A program made the position numbers and the translations under genes. From contig NW_026623067.1 of assembly GCF_023065955.2 (NCBI RefSeq), forward strand, positions 60,086,444-60,150,443: a stretch of 64,000 nucleotides of DNA. The letters run 5' to 3'. The number at the start of each line of letters is the position of its first letter. Position 1 is the stretch's first letter. The notes under the pieces were generated by a model that was given only the letters and a program-made list of their open reading frames with translations, was not told the origin of the DNA and made no database searches. Positions 22,048 through 32,224 of this stretch are shown here, one piece after another. The stretch is from Ursus arctos (taxonomy: Eukaryota > Chordata > Mammalia > Carnivora > Ursidae).

Positions 22048-22077
<30 letters not shown>

Positions 22078-22197
22078 TTATGTTATGTTAGTCATCATAC
22101 AGTACTTCATTAGTTTTTGATGTAGTGTTCCATGATTCATTGTTTGCGTATAACACCCAGGGCTCATTGCAATATGTGCCCTCCTTAATACCCACCA
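22048..22197 (-). mobile_element. Short caniform L1 3-prime end with target-site duplication
   Basis: The inverted L1 terminus (tattatgttatgttagtcat, tttttgatgtagtgttccat, tgccctccttaatacccacc) is only about 120 bp and is preceded by (CT)n at 22048-22073. A perfect 14-bp repeat gggcatggttctct at 22034-22047 and 22198-22211 bounds the insertion, so the CT run is part of the inserted tail or grew at the junction. Confidence 0.94.
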
Positions 22198-22211
22198 GGG
22201 CATGGTTCTCT

Positions 22212-22700
22212 TAAGGCAGCCTCCAAGTGGACCAAAATCTGGTTCCAGAAGACTTTCTTGCATCCTTTGGTCTGACAGACTCTGGGAGTGCAGACCCCTT
22301 CCAATTTGGCTACTTGTCCTCACCCTTCAGGTGAGCAGTTTCCAGTTGCTGCCTCTGGCCTTCGAGGTTTCTCAGGTGTAGATTTCCACTGACCTCCTAG
22401 GCTCAGGTTCCGCACAGTTCTTTTTGAAGCCTCTGTCATCCTTTCTGTTGAGGTGGAGTGTTCACAACATACTAGCACTTCTCCCCAAGGAAATCCTGTC
22501 CCTGACCTCTTCACCCTTAACCTTTTGATACTCTTAAAGTGCACATTGGAATAAGAGTTTCAAAACACTTCCTTTGCAGAGGTGAGCTGGCAGTTCCCTT
22601 TGGCAAATGTGGGCCAATTTCTCCCTACTCTTTTGTTCCCCCCCCTTTTGAGACCTCACACCAAAATTGTGACAGAGGAGTCCCTTTTCAATATTGGTTT
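22212..22700. other. Unassigned interval
   Basis: Slightly GC-richer unique-looking DNA with no recognised element or gene. Confidence 0.4.
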
Positions 22701-22870
22701 GTATTCATTCATACCGGTATTCTTTCACCAGTTGTTTATTAAACACTTGCTCTTTGTACCATAGTAGCTGCTAGTGATACAAGGATCAAGAAGACAGGGT
22801 TTCTGATCCAAAGAAGACCAGAATCAAACAAATTATGCCTTGAAGACAGACAGGGAAGGATCTCTTTCCT
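22700..22870 (-). repeat. L2 3-prime end (minus)
   Basis: The sequence 'cagttgtttattaaacactt', then 'ctgctagtgatacaaggatc' and 'aagaagacagggtttctgat', follows the inverted L2 terminus (tatttattgaacacc, ctgctggggatacagc, aacaagacagggtccctg). Confidence 0.55.
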
Positions 22871-23094
22871 AAGTTTCTAGTATTCAGCTGGGCAGAGGCT
22901 GTCCGAATAGGTGACCTCTCTCTATGCATACCATCTGCCCAGTATAGGCCTTTTTTGGAGACACCATCCTTTGTTCTGTGCTCCACCTCAGGACATCCCA
23001 AATACAATCCCGAGGCAATCAATTGCCACCACGCTTACCCTGTTTGATGTCTCATGTGCTGTTATGTAGTTAGAACTGATAATTCCTGTCTACG

Positions 23095-23200
23095 TAATGC
23101 AGTAGTTTTCAGCTCTCTTCACCTTTGAGGGTAGGGAGCATGACAACAGTTCTTTTAAAATGCTCCCCAAGTGATTCTACAGTGGAGCCAGGGTCCGTGC
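23095..23200. repeat. hAT-type MITE-like fragment (weak)
   Basis: The stretch 'gcagtagttttcagctctct', then 'ttttaaaatgctccccaagtg', 'attctacagtggagccaggg', resembles the non-coding hAT-Charlie-type short elements (internal 'gctccccaggtgattct'). It is short and diverged. Confidence 0.35.
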
Positions 23201-23207
23201 TTATTAA

Positions 23208-23275
23208 TGAAACATGCATCCTTCTTCTTCTTCTTCTTCTTCTTCTTCTTCTTTTTTTGAAACATGCATCCTTCT
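23208..23275. repeat. (CTT)n-T7 tract bounded by an 18-bp direct repeat
   Basis: The 18-bp sequence tgaaacatgcatccttct occurs at 23208-23225 and exactly again at 23258-23275. Between the copies lies only (TTC)n followed by seven Ts. This has the form of an L1-mediated insertion (target-site duplication plus tail, read A7(GAA)n on the minus strand) with no element body. Confidence 0.92.
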
Positions 23276-25640
23276 AATCAAACTGCTGCTTAAGGAATTT
23301 AATCTAGCTTCTGTGATCCTTGGGAGAAGTATCAATTATGTAACTCCAAAGAGATGATATAATATGCATTTCAGACAACATTACTTCATTGTTACTTTGT
23401 GGGGTCCATTGCTCACGTCCTCACTCTATGTATCTTCCGTCAGTCCAAAGATAGAAATACCTGATTCTGCAAATGTCTTTCTTTCCTATAGACGGAAGAA
23501 GAAATATAAGACCAGTCCTATTCACAAAGAAATGAGATATTGCACTAAAAATCAATACCCTTTTAAAGACCTGGAGCATCATTATTGCTTTCTCAAACAA
23601 AATTAACAGTAATGCTTCTATGTTACATTTTTATTTCAGAGTGAATTTGCTGAAAGGATTTTATGGTGAAAAATTATATCCAAGCTTAAAGTAGGAAACT
23701 TGCTTAAGAGTGTCTTCATGGGATTAGAGAATCTTTTTACTAGCATGCTCGCTCATAATTCTAATTTCTCCTGATGATATTTTCATATAACCTTGAAAAT
23801 CAATCAAGTATCAACAAACTCAAAACTCATGAGTGTTTTCTACAACCATGTTAAGACAGGTGCCTAATGCTCTCTATTGCTCTGCTCTTTTTTGGGTTTT
23901 TATAATGTTTCTAATATTTTTTGCTCTGTTATTTGTTGTATTTATGTGTATAAATACCTCATGCATGCTCACATACATTCACTTATTCCCCAAACATTTA
24001 TGGAATGTTTGTATTAGAGATGCAGGAATGGAAGGCACTGTCCATGCCCTTCCTTGTGCTCCGACACCCCCTGCACTCACACCCATCATAGCTGCATCCA
24101 CCGGGCTGTGTGAGTGGATTGACTTGACTCCCTGGGACTCTTGTCTTGTGCCTCTTTGAAGGTCAGCTTCTAATATTTGTGGCTCAGGGCAAGAATACAA
24201 ATGGAAGCCTATACGCTATGCATCTAAATATTTGAAGGTTATATATTGAGCTATCACACCTTTAAATAAAATATGCTCTCTCCTCTTGCCTTGTATATAT
24301 ACCTTCATAACAGTCAAATTGAAAAATACTTGTAAAGCCATGATTTCCATATGACCGAAAGACAACAGGTATCAAAGATGACTTGGTTTAATTATTTTTT
24401 GCCTATTCCTGCAAAAATTATATGTATAGTATTCCATTAAATTGATTTTTCTTGCCTTCATTTTAGCACACTCACTGGTTATGTTGTAGTCAGAATTTAT
24501 AGCTAATTTTCTATTGAAGGTAATGATCCCAAGGAATAAAAATTGAGGGTAATCAAATAAATTTTTAAAAAAATGAAGTTTAATTTGTTTTGAAATTTTA
24601 GTTGCATAACATTAAACATTTTAAATAAACCATTTGCAATTTTAGTTTTCAAGGTCCATCTAGTAGCCAATATGCAATATAAAGAATTAGTATACATTTC
24701 CATATATATTATATTTCATTCCATAGAAGTGCTAATTTGAAAGCAATATAAATTGTTTGATGTTACGAATTCCTTCTTGACTCCCATATTCAACTCCTGC
24801 AAATATTATGCTAATTAATGTGGCAGTGTGGGGGGGGCAGCCATTGGCAGTTCTTCCTGTCAGGCTCTCAGTAAATCACCTCCTTCACTCCTGTTTTCAA
24901 CCCCCTTTTTATTCTTAAACTTCATATCTGCTGAATCCAAGGCTGGAGCCTCCCTGGGCATCCTCCTCCATCAAAACCCCCACAAGAATATTCATGGATA
25001 AAGCTTTCTTTACCATGTTCTACCAACCAGTCTACTTTCTTTCAGAAATTTGTTGGAATCTCTAATCCATTCATGGTTTTCCCTTTTAGTGCTATGAGTT
25101 ATTCCTTTTTTATTCTTTTGTTATCATCTTAAGTGGATTTGGGGGTGGTCAAAGAGGTTAATAAATACATGTATTCAGTTGTAGGACAGCAATTTTTATA
25201 ACTAGTTAAAAGAAAAAAGATAATAGGAAGAGGATTTAAAAATCTTTATCATCCCTATGAAACCCATAATCAAAATAATATATTCACTAGTGGAGCCCAA
25301 TGTCATATATAAATAAAAACTCTTCCTTTTTTATATTTAAGGTGACAGTATTAGAGGGATATGTGCAGGGATCTGCCTTCGTGTACAGATCATGAATATG
25401 CAGACACATTCTCTTGTTCCTGCTTATGATCAGGACCACACTCACTATAAGGACAGGAGTTAAGGGGAAGGACACTATTGGTGGCTGTGAGAAACCGGGG
25501 CTCGCTGTCCACCTAATGATCACACTAATCACCTGGGCCTCAAAGACACTAGCCTTTCACAAACTGAACTCATTAATTATAGTCATTGGACAGAGCATTA
25601 TGGAGTAAGAAAGTGGAGCAGATCGATTCCTCTTCTCCTG
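23276..25640. other. Long interval, mostly unassigned
   Basis: Near 23960-24060 'cattcacttattccccaaac' and 'atttatggaatgtttgtatt' may be an inverted L2 end. A G-run lies near 24830. I recognise nothing else, and the short frames (60-108 codons) show no domains. Confidence 0.4.
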
Positions 25641-26019
25641 AAATAAATTTTTTTCTATTTTTTTTATTGGTAAAATACACATAAGATTTCTATCTGAACC
25701 ATTTGTAAGTGTATAGTTCAGTGGAATTAAGTATATTTATATTGTTGTGCTGCTATCACCAACACCCATCTCTAGAGCTCTTTTAATGTTGCAAAAATTT
25801 AAATTTTATACCCATTAAGGAATGACTCCCCATTTCCCTGCCCTCCAGCCTTATGCAACCACTATCCTACTTTCTGTCTCTATGATTTTGACTGCTCTAA
25901 GTACCTCATATAAATGGAATCATACAGTATTTGTCTTTTTTGACTGGCTTATTTCACCTAGCATAACATCCTCAAGGGTCATCCATGTTGTAGCATATGT
26001 GAGAATTTCCTTCATTTTT

Positions 26020-26216
26020 TTTAAAAGGTTTTATTTATTTATTTGACAGAGAGAGAGACAGCTAGTGAGAGAGGGAACACAAGCGGGGCAAGTGGGAGAG
26101 GAAGAAGCAGGCTCCCAGTGGGGCAGGGAGCCCGACGTGGGGCTCGATCCCAGAATCCTGGGATTATGCCCCGGGCTGAAGGCAGATGCTTAATGACTGA
26201 GCCACCCAGGCACCCC
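26020..26216 (-). mobile_element. Carnivora SINE (minus) inside the L1, with target-site duplication
   Basis: The inverted SINE (aggttttatttatttatttg, a GA-rich segment, gggattatgccccgggctga, gagccacccaggcacccc) is flanked by the 17-bp repeat agaatttccttcatttt at 26002-26018 and 26217-26233. The host L1 sequence is continuous when the insertion is removed. Confidence 0.96.
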
Positions 26217-26566
26217 AGAATTTCCTTCATTTTTGAGGCTGATAATATTCCATCATATGTAGATACCACATTTTGCTAATCCATACATTCATTGATAGGT
26301 ACTTGGGTTGCTTCCATGTTTTTGTTATCGTGAATAATGCTGATATGAACATTATGTACAAATATCTTATTGAGATGCTGCTTTCAGTTCTTTTGAGTAC
26401 ATACCCAGAAGTGAAATTGCTGGATCACATGGTAATTCTGCTTTTAATTTTTTGAGAAACTTCTCTACAGTTTTCCATAATGGCTGCACCATTTTATGTT
26501 CCCAACAAGAGTGTACACAGGTTCTAATTTCTCTATGTCCTTGCCAACACTTATAAATTTCTATTT

Positions 26567-27004
26567 TTTTGTTTTTGTTTTTGTTTAATTGAACCATCCT
26601 ATATCCCTGGAATAAATCCCATTTGATCATGGTGAATGATTTTTTTTTAATGTATTGTTGGATTTGGTTTGCTAATATTTTGTTGAGGATTTTTGCATCT
26701 ATGTTCGTCAGAGATATTGACCTCTGGTTTTATTTTTGTTGTTGTTGTGTCTTTATCTGTTTTTGGCATCAGGGTAATGCTGGCCTTGTAGAATGAATTT
26801 GGAATCTTTCCTTCCTCTTCTATTTTTTGGAATAGTTTGAGAAGGATAGGTATTAACTCTTCTTTAAATGTTTGGTAGAATTCACCTGTGAGGCCATCTG
26901 GTCCTGGATTTTTGTTTGTTGGAGATTTTTGATTACTGATTTAATTTCACTGCTTGTTATCGGTCTGTTCCAATTTTCTGTTTCTTCCTGATTCAGTTTT
27001 TTTT
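26567..27004 (-). mobile_element. L1 ORF2 internal fragment nested in the L1
   Basis: The inverted ORF2 reverse-transcriptase region ('aaccatcctatatccctgga', 'ttttgttgaggatttttgca', 'ggtaatgctggccttgtaga', 'tcacctgtgaggccatctgg') sits between host L1 sequences that belong next to each other. T/G-rich tracts (tttttgtttttg; tttgtttgtttg) are at both edges. It could be a nested insertion or a recombination product, since no body-to-tail continuity with an L1 3-prime end is seen. Confidence 0.8.
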
Positions 27005-27060
27005 GTTTGTTTGTTTTGATAGTAGTCATCCTAATGGGTATGAGGTAGTCTTCCTGGTAT

Positions 27061-28025
27061 AATTTTACAGATTTATTCTTGACTGACTTTTTGGATTCTA
27101 TCTACTATTGTATTGTTGCTTAGGGATACAGGAAGAGCAAATACTTGAGCTTTTCAAGTGCTGGAAGATTATCTCCAATTTTCCAGAGAAACAAGAAAAA
27201 TCAATTACTGAGCATAGCTTTACTTGACTGTCAAAAATGCTCACATATAAAGGCAAAAGATTAGCATTCCCATATTAAATCTTTCCCAGATTGTCAGCTT
27301 CATGGAGAAGTTAAGAAAAAAAAAAGGCTAACATTGTGGCTGTATTGAGATTCTGAACACAATGTACGACTATGGAAGCAAAGTCCCTTTTACAGCTGCA
27401 CTCAGTCTGACTTCCTGAAGCTGAGTATTTTCGACATTATTGATTAAGTGCCTTTAATACAAATTGTGGGGGAAATTAGAGTAAAGAAGAAAGCTATTCC
27501 AGTCTATAACTACCTAACTGAACTACCTGCATTTTCTATGATCCAATCCTAAGTGCCCTCTAGGTTAGTTATGATGTAGACTTAGGCTTAGACTTTCTTT
27601 CGAATATCTCATTAAATCTAATACGTTCATCTGAAGTGAGAAAGAAACAAGTAAACTTATGTTTCCTGTGTGGAATCACACTTTCACCATTTCCAAAATG
27701 AAGATGTCCATATGTTTTTGCTATCCTACTACATTATATGGTGGGTGGGAAAAGCAGTCCAAAGACCCAGGTTTAGGCCCTGGGCTTTGCTAATTCCTAG
27801 TACTTCACTTTATGCAGGTTTCTGAAACTCTTCAGGAAATATATCTATGTATTTCACAGTTAACATGATTATGAAGGAACAAATGAATAAGGTGTATGTA
27901 CTATGATTAATTTAATTTTTTAAAAAATGTATCCTATCGGTGAGCCTCTGATAACTCAAGTGACCAAAAAGGTCATGTTTCTTCAAATAAATCCACTCTT
28001 TGATGCTCCTTTCCTCACATGATAG
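27061..28025. other. Unassigned interval
   Basis: No confident repeat, exon or RNA gene is seen. Confidence 0.4.
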
Positions 28026-28029
28026 AACA

Positions 28030-28330
28030 TTCTTTCATTCAGAAGTTACTAATGACACACCAACTATGTGCTAGGTACTGTTCTAGATGCTTGAGATACA
28101 TAGTAAACAAAGATCTCTACCCTGCAGGATCTCTCTAGCAGGAGGAAAATGGCAACAAGCAACAGATATAATAAATAAGAAAGTACTTAGCATGTTAGAA
28201 TGTCCCAAGTGCTTGGGGGAAAATTAAAAAGGCAGGGTAAGAAGCATCAGAAGGATGGGGATGGGGACAGGAGTGGTTGAAAGTTTAAATCAGGTGGCAG
28301 AGTAAGCATCATTGAAATGAAAGTTGATCA
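28030..28330 (-). repeat. L2 3-prime region (minus)
   Basis: The sequence 'acaccaactatgtgctaggt', 'actgttctagatgcttgaga', 'tacatagtaaacaaagatct' and 'ctaccctgcaggatctctct' matches the inverted L2 terminus (ctactatgtgccaggcactgttctaggtgctgggatacag...). Downstream 'ggtcttaaagaaggtgacca' continues the same element. Confidence 0.65.
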
Positions 28331-28423
28331 AGGTCTTAAAGAAGGTGACCAAGTTAACCATGGGATTCTTTGGAGGAGGATTTTCCAGGAAGAAAGAACT
28401 GTTGGTATAAAGGCAGAAACTGT

Positions 28424-28570
28424 TACATTTTAGAAATGAGGAAACTGAGATCTAGGAGGTTAGGACACTTGCCCTGGATCACATAGTTAAAAAGTGTCAG
28501 AACTGGGATACGAAGACAATTTGTCTGGCTTCAGAATTAGTGTTCTAACTTCTTCATCATGCTACCCTGT
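28424..28570 (-). repeat. MIR (minus)
   Basis: A clear inverted MIR: 'cattttagaaatgaggaaac', 'tgagatctaggaggttagga', 'cacttgccctggatcacata', 'agaactgggatacgaag', 'ctggcttcagaattagtgtt', 'ctaacttcttcatcatgcta'. Confidence 0.85.
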
Positions 28571-28592
28571 GGGCTTGTGATAAGTATCTGTT

Positions 28593-28634
28593 GAATGAAT
28601 GAATGAATGAATGAATGAATGAATGAATGAATGA
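28593..28634. repeat. (GAAT)n microsatellite at an L2-like tail
   Basis: About ten perfect GAAT units follow 'gataagtatctgttgaatga', a typical plus-strand L2 3-prime tail (..aatatttgttgaatgaatg). The microsatellite probably grew from the L2 terminal repeat. Confidence 0.9.
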
Positions 28635-28635
28635 C

Positions 28636-29420
28636 ACTAACTACAAATGACCTCTGCTGGTGGGTTAGAAAATGGAGTGTAGGAAGATAGGGGTTGGCGT
28701 GGATTAATCATGAGGCCAGAGAATTTTTGTTATTTCTTAAGGGGTTTACCATGGAGAAGGGGTGTTATGAAAAATGTCATTTTACTTTTGTGTGCCTAGA
28801 AGCAAATACTTCCAGGCAGCACAACTCCATGGAGATCTGTGTTTCCTACTCCAACAAACTCTGCAGTTAAAGTGCTTCCTCTGACCCTGGCAGCACTGAC
28901 TTAAAGGGAAAGGGAAGTAATGAGGTGTACACCACTAGTACTCCCAGAAGTGTTCCCTTATTACTTATCCCATTTCCCTTCACCCTTCCATTACATGGGT
29001 ATGCCAGAGATGCACACATAGTCTGAAATGAAGGAGGACAAAGAGGGTAACAGGCTGAGGGTAATGAAACTGAAAACAGTAAAGCCAAGAGAGTGTGTTT
29101 GCTGATTATAATGTAAACATAAAAAACATAGAAAACAGGATGTTTGACTTCAAGTCCATTTTGCAAATGATTCTTCAGCCTACTTCAAATAAACTGCCAG
29201 ACTCTTGCATTTCTTTATTGCCTAGAAATGTGGTAGTTTGAAAGTTGAACTTTCTGGTGGGGTAGTGTAAAACTAGTTGAGTGAGTTACTTATCCTGGGA
29301 CTTATGGTGAGTACTGAGTTGACTCTTTAGGAGATAAATCCAAAGGTTTAAAAAAAAGTAATGGAAACATAAACTCCCTTATCTATAAAAATCATATTGG
29401 GTTATCACATTGATGAGCCT
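28636..29420. other. Unassigned interval
   Basis: I recognise no element. The 99-codon frame at 28867-29166 (minus) shows no domain. Confidence 0.4.
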
Positions 29421-29424
29421 TTAT

Positions 29425-29545
29425 AGAGTGCACACTTCTTGAGAGCTGGGAGTAGGCAAATAAGACACATAATAAAACAGCTATGATCTCCATCTTGAAG
29501 GAATTTGCAACCTGGTACGGATACAGCTCTAAGCCCTTCGCTGTG
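29425..29545 (-). repeat. L2 fragment (minus, weak)
   Basis: The stretch 'caaataagacacataataaa', 'acagctatgatctccatctt' and 'gaaggaatttgcaacctgg' resembles the inverted L2 section 'gaacaaaacagacatgatccctgccctcaaggagctt'. Confidence 0.4.
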
Positions 29546-29574
29546 CTGACTAGTAGATATGCAATACATACACA

Positions 29575-31395
29575 TATACAGTTTTACTGAAGTGTAATTG
29601 ACACACAATATCACATTACAGTGGTTTGACAAGTCTGTACCTTATGCTATGCTCAGCAAAAGTGTAAGTACCATCTGTCATCATGCAACACTATTAAAAT
29701 ATCATTGACTATATTCCCTATGCCGTACCTTTTATCCTCTTGAATTGTTTATTCCATAACTGCAAGCCGGTATCGCTCACCCCTCTTTACCATTTTGCTT
29801 ATCCCCCCACCACCCTCCCCTCTGGCAACCATCAGTTCTCTGTATTTGTGGGTCTGTTTCTGCTTTTGTTCGTTTATTCATTTGTTTTGTTCCTTAAATT
29901 CTACATGTGAGTGAAATCCTATGGTATTTGTCTTTCTCTGACTGACTTGCTTCACTTAGCATAATACCCCCTAGGCCTATCCGTATTATTGCAAATGGCA
30001 AAATCTTATTCTTTTTCATGATTGAGTAATATTCCACTGTATATATACCACATCTTTTTAATCCATTCATCTATCGATAGACACTTCAGTTGCTTCCATA
30101 TCTTGGCTCTTGAAAATAGTGCTGCAATAAACTTAGGGGTGCATATATCTATTTGAATTAGTGTTTCTGTTTTTTGAGGGTAAATACCCAGTAGTGGAAT
30201 CACTGGGTCATATAGTACTTCTATTTTTAGTTTTTTGAGGAACCTCCATATTGATTTCCAGAGTAGGTGCACCAATTTACATTCCCACCAACAGTGCATG
30301 AGGGTTCCCTTTTCTCCACATCCTTGTCAACTTTTGTTATTTCTTGTCTTTTTGATTCTAGCCATTCTAACAGTTATAAGGTGATATCTCATTGTGATTT
30401 TGATTTGCATTTCCCTGATGATTAGTAATGTTGAACATATTTTCATGTGTCTATTGGCCATCTGTATGTCTTCTTTGAAGAAATGTCTGTTCAGGTCTTC
30501 TGCCCAGAAGATTTTTTTTTAAATCAGATTGGTTTTTTTGCCGTTAGTATTTTGATAGGGTTTTCATTGAACCTGTAGATTACTTTGGTTAGTAAGGTCA
30601 TTTAACATTATTAATTCTTCCAATCCATGAGCATGGAATATCTTTTTATTTGTGTCATCTTTAATTCTTTCATCAGTGTTTTATAGTTTTTGGAGTATAG
30701 GTCTTTTATCTCCTTATTAAGTTTATTCCTAGGTATTTTATTCTTTTTGATGCAATTGTAAGTGGAATTGTTTTTCACATTTCACTTTCTGCTACTCTAT
30801 TATTAGTGTATAGAAATACCCCTGATTTCAGTGTATTAATTCTGTATTCCACAAATTTACTAAATTCATTTATTGCTTCTAGTAGTTTTCTGGTGGAGTC
30901 TTTAGGATTTTCTATATATTACATCATGTCATCTCCAAATAATGACAGTTTTACTTCTTTCTTACCAATTTGGATGCCTCTTATTTATTTTTATTGTTTG
31001 ATTGCTGTGGCTAGGACTTCGAGTATTATGTTGAATAAAAGTGTGAGAGTGCATATCCTTATCTGGTTCCTGATCTTAGAAGAAAAGCTCTTAATTTTTC
31101 GCCAATGAGTATGATGTTAGCTGTAGGTTTTTCATGTATGGCCTTCATTATGTTGGGGTATGTTCCCTCTGTACCCACTTTGTTGAGAATTTTTATTATG
31201 AACAGATATTGACTTTTGTCAGATGCTTTTTCTGCATCTATTGAGATGATCATATGATTTTCACCCTTCATTTTTTTAAAGTGATGTATCACATTGATTG
31301 ATTTGTAGATATATTAAAATGTTCTTACATCCCTGGAATAAATCCCATTTGATTGTGATGAATGATCCTTTTAACGTATTGTTGAATTCAGTGTG
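29575..31395 (-). mobile_element. Long L1 (minus), 3-prime UTR to ORF2, with internal deletion
   Basis: Inverted L1 landmarks run in order: 3-prime UTR (ttactgaagtgtaattgaca, ctctggcaaccatcagttct), ORF2 C-terminus (ttccactgtatatataccac, acattcccaccaacagtgca, gatttgcatttccctgatga), then after a junction near 30513 the reverse-transcriptase region (ctaggtattttattcttttt, catatccttatctggttcct, ggaataaatcccatttgatt). The section between is missing, so there is an internal deletion as well as 5-prime truncation. Confidence 0.92.
30006..30299 (-). pseudogene. L1 ORF2 C-terminal remnant
   Basis: The 97-codon minus-strand frame reads [19 protein letters not shown], then LYDPVIPLLGIYP, then IDEWIKKMWYIYSGILL. 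This is the conserved C-terminal region of L1 ORF2 protein, downstream of the reverse transcriptase, with part of the cysteine-rich motif. It is an isolated dead fragment. Confidence 0.9.
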
Positions 31396-31610
31396 TGGTA
31401 CCACTCTCACCACCCCAACATGCTATCATTGTTCTTGCAAATCAGGTAAAAGGATCCTTAAAGTTAAAAGGATCCCAAAGAAAGTAGAGAGCTAGATCTC
31501 TGAGCATGGATGTGGGGTCACTGTAATTTCTGGTCAAGCGAGAAGAGTGGTTATTCCATTTGATGACAACCTTAGATAAGGGCTTTAGCCAAGCATACAT
31601 CTTTGAAGGA

Positions 31611-31957
31611 AAATGAAAGTAGCTTGAAAGACTCTAACTTGCTTTTCTAAAATTTCCCCTAATATGCTATTCTGCAGGACTGTTATCAGTCAAATCATCA
31701 TCAATGGCATCATCCTCATCATCATCATGTCACTCATTGTATATTTACTTCGCACTAGACTCTGTAGAAGACATTCCTCATAACCCTACAAAGCAAGTAC
31801 TATTAAAAATGAAAGTAGCGTGAAAGACTCCAACCTGCTTTACTAACATTTCCCCTAACAGGTCACTCTTCAGGACTATATCAGTCCAGTCAACATCATC
31901 ATGGCCCTCACTGAGTGCTTACTTTTTGCCACAACAGAGGACAATCCTCATAACTAT
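31611..31957. repeat. Imperfect tandem duplication, period about 196 bp
   Basis: Copy A (31611-31787) and copy B (31807-31957) both begin aaatgaaagtagc and share 'tgaaagactc', 'acatttcccctaa'-like and 'atcatcat' blocks, ending 'cctcataac'. Identity looks near 75-80% with small indels. Both carry an inverted MIR/L2-like section ending near the 'cctcataac' motif. The unit is not a retrotransposon I recognise as a whole. Confidence 0.8.
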
Positions 31958-31994
31958 ATATCTGTTTACCTATTTATATATCTATGTGCCTGTC

Positions 31995-32025
31995 TATCAA
32001 TCATTCATGACATGGATGATTGATA
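31995..32025. repeat. Perfect 10-bp-arm inverted repeat
   Basis: tatcaatcat at 31995-32004 is the exact reverse complement of atgattgata at 32016-32025, with an 11-base loop between. It sits inside a TA/TCTA-rich stretch immediately after the tandem duplication. It could form a hairpin or cruciform. I have no reason to call it a terminator or an RNA gene. Confidence 0.85.
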
Positions 32026-32044
32026 TACTATCTATAACTATATA

Positions 32045-32220
32045 AGACACTCCTCATGAAACTATGAAGTGAGTACTACTATTATTGCCAAATTATAGAT
32101 GAAAAAAAGAGAGGCTTCTAAGAAACTTGCCAAAGTCACACAGCAGGAAAACAACAAAGATAGGAATCCAAGCCATATAGCATTTCCCTAGGCCTCCTGT
32201 TCTTGACTATAGCATCCTGC
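32045..32220 (-). repeat. MIR (minus)
   Basis: The inverted MIR order is 'actatgaagtgagtactact', 'attattgccaaattatagat', 'gaggcttctaagaaacttgc', 'caaagtcacacagcaggaa', 'taggaatccaagccatat'. Confidence 0.8.
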
Positions 32221-32224
32221 GGAC

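Larger units (their letters stand above)
25650..27060 (-). mobile_element. Old L1 3-prime end (minus), carrying a SINE and a second L1
   Basis: The inverted 3-prime UTR and ORF2 C-terminus are present: 'acacataagatttctatctg', 'ttatgcaaccactatcctac', 'catataaatggaatcataca', 'ttgggttgcttccatgtttt', 'acccagaagtgaaattgctg', 'ttccataatggctgcaccat'. The sequence resumes after an insertion at 27005 with 'gatagtagtcatcctaatgg' and 'gtatgaggtagt'. Insertions at 26020-26216 (SINE) and about 26567-27004 (L1 fragment) split it. The 87-codon frame 26367-26630 (minus) is its ORF2 C-terminal remnant. Confidence 0.88.
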
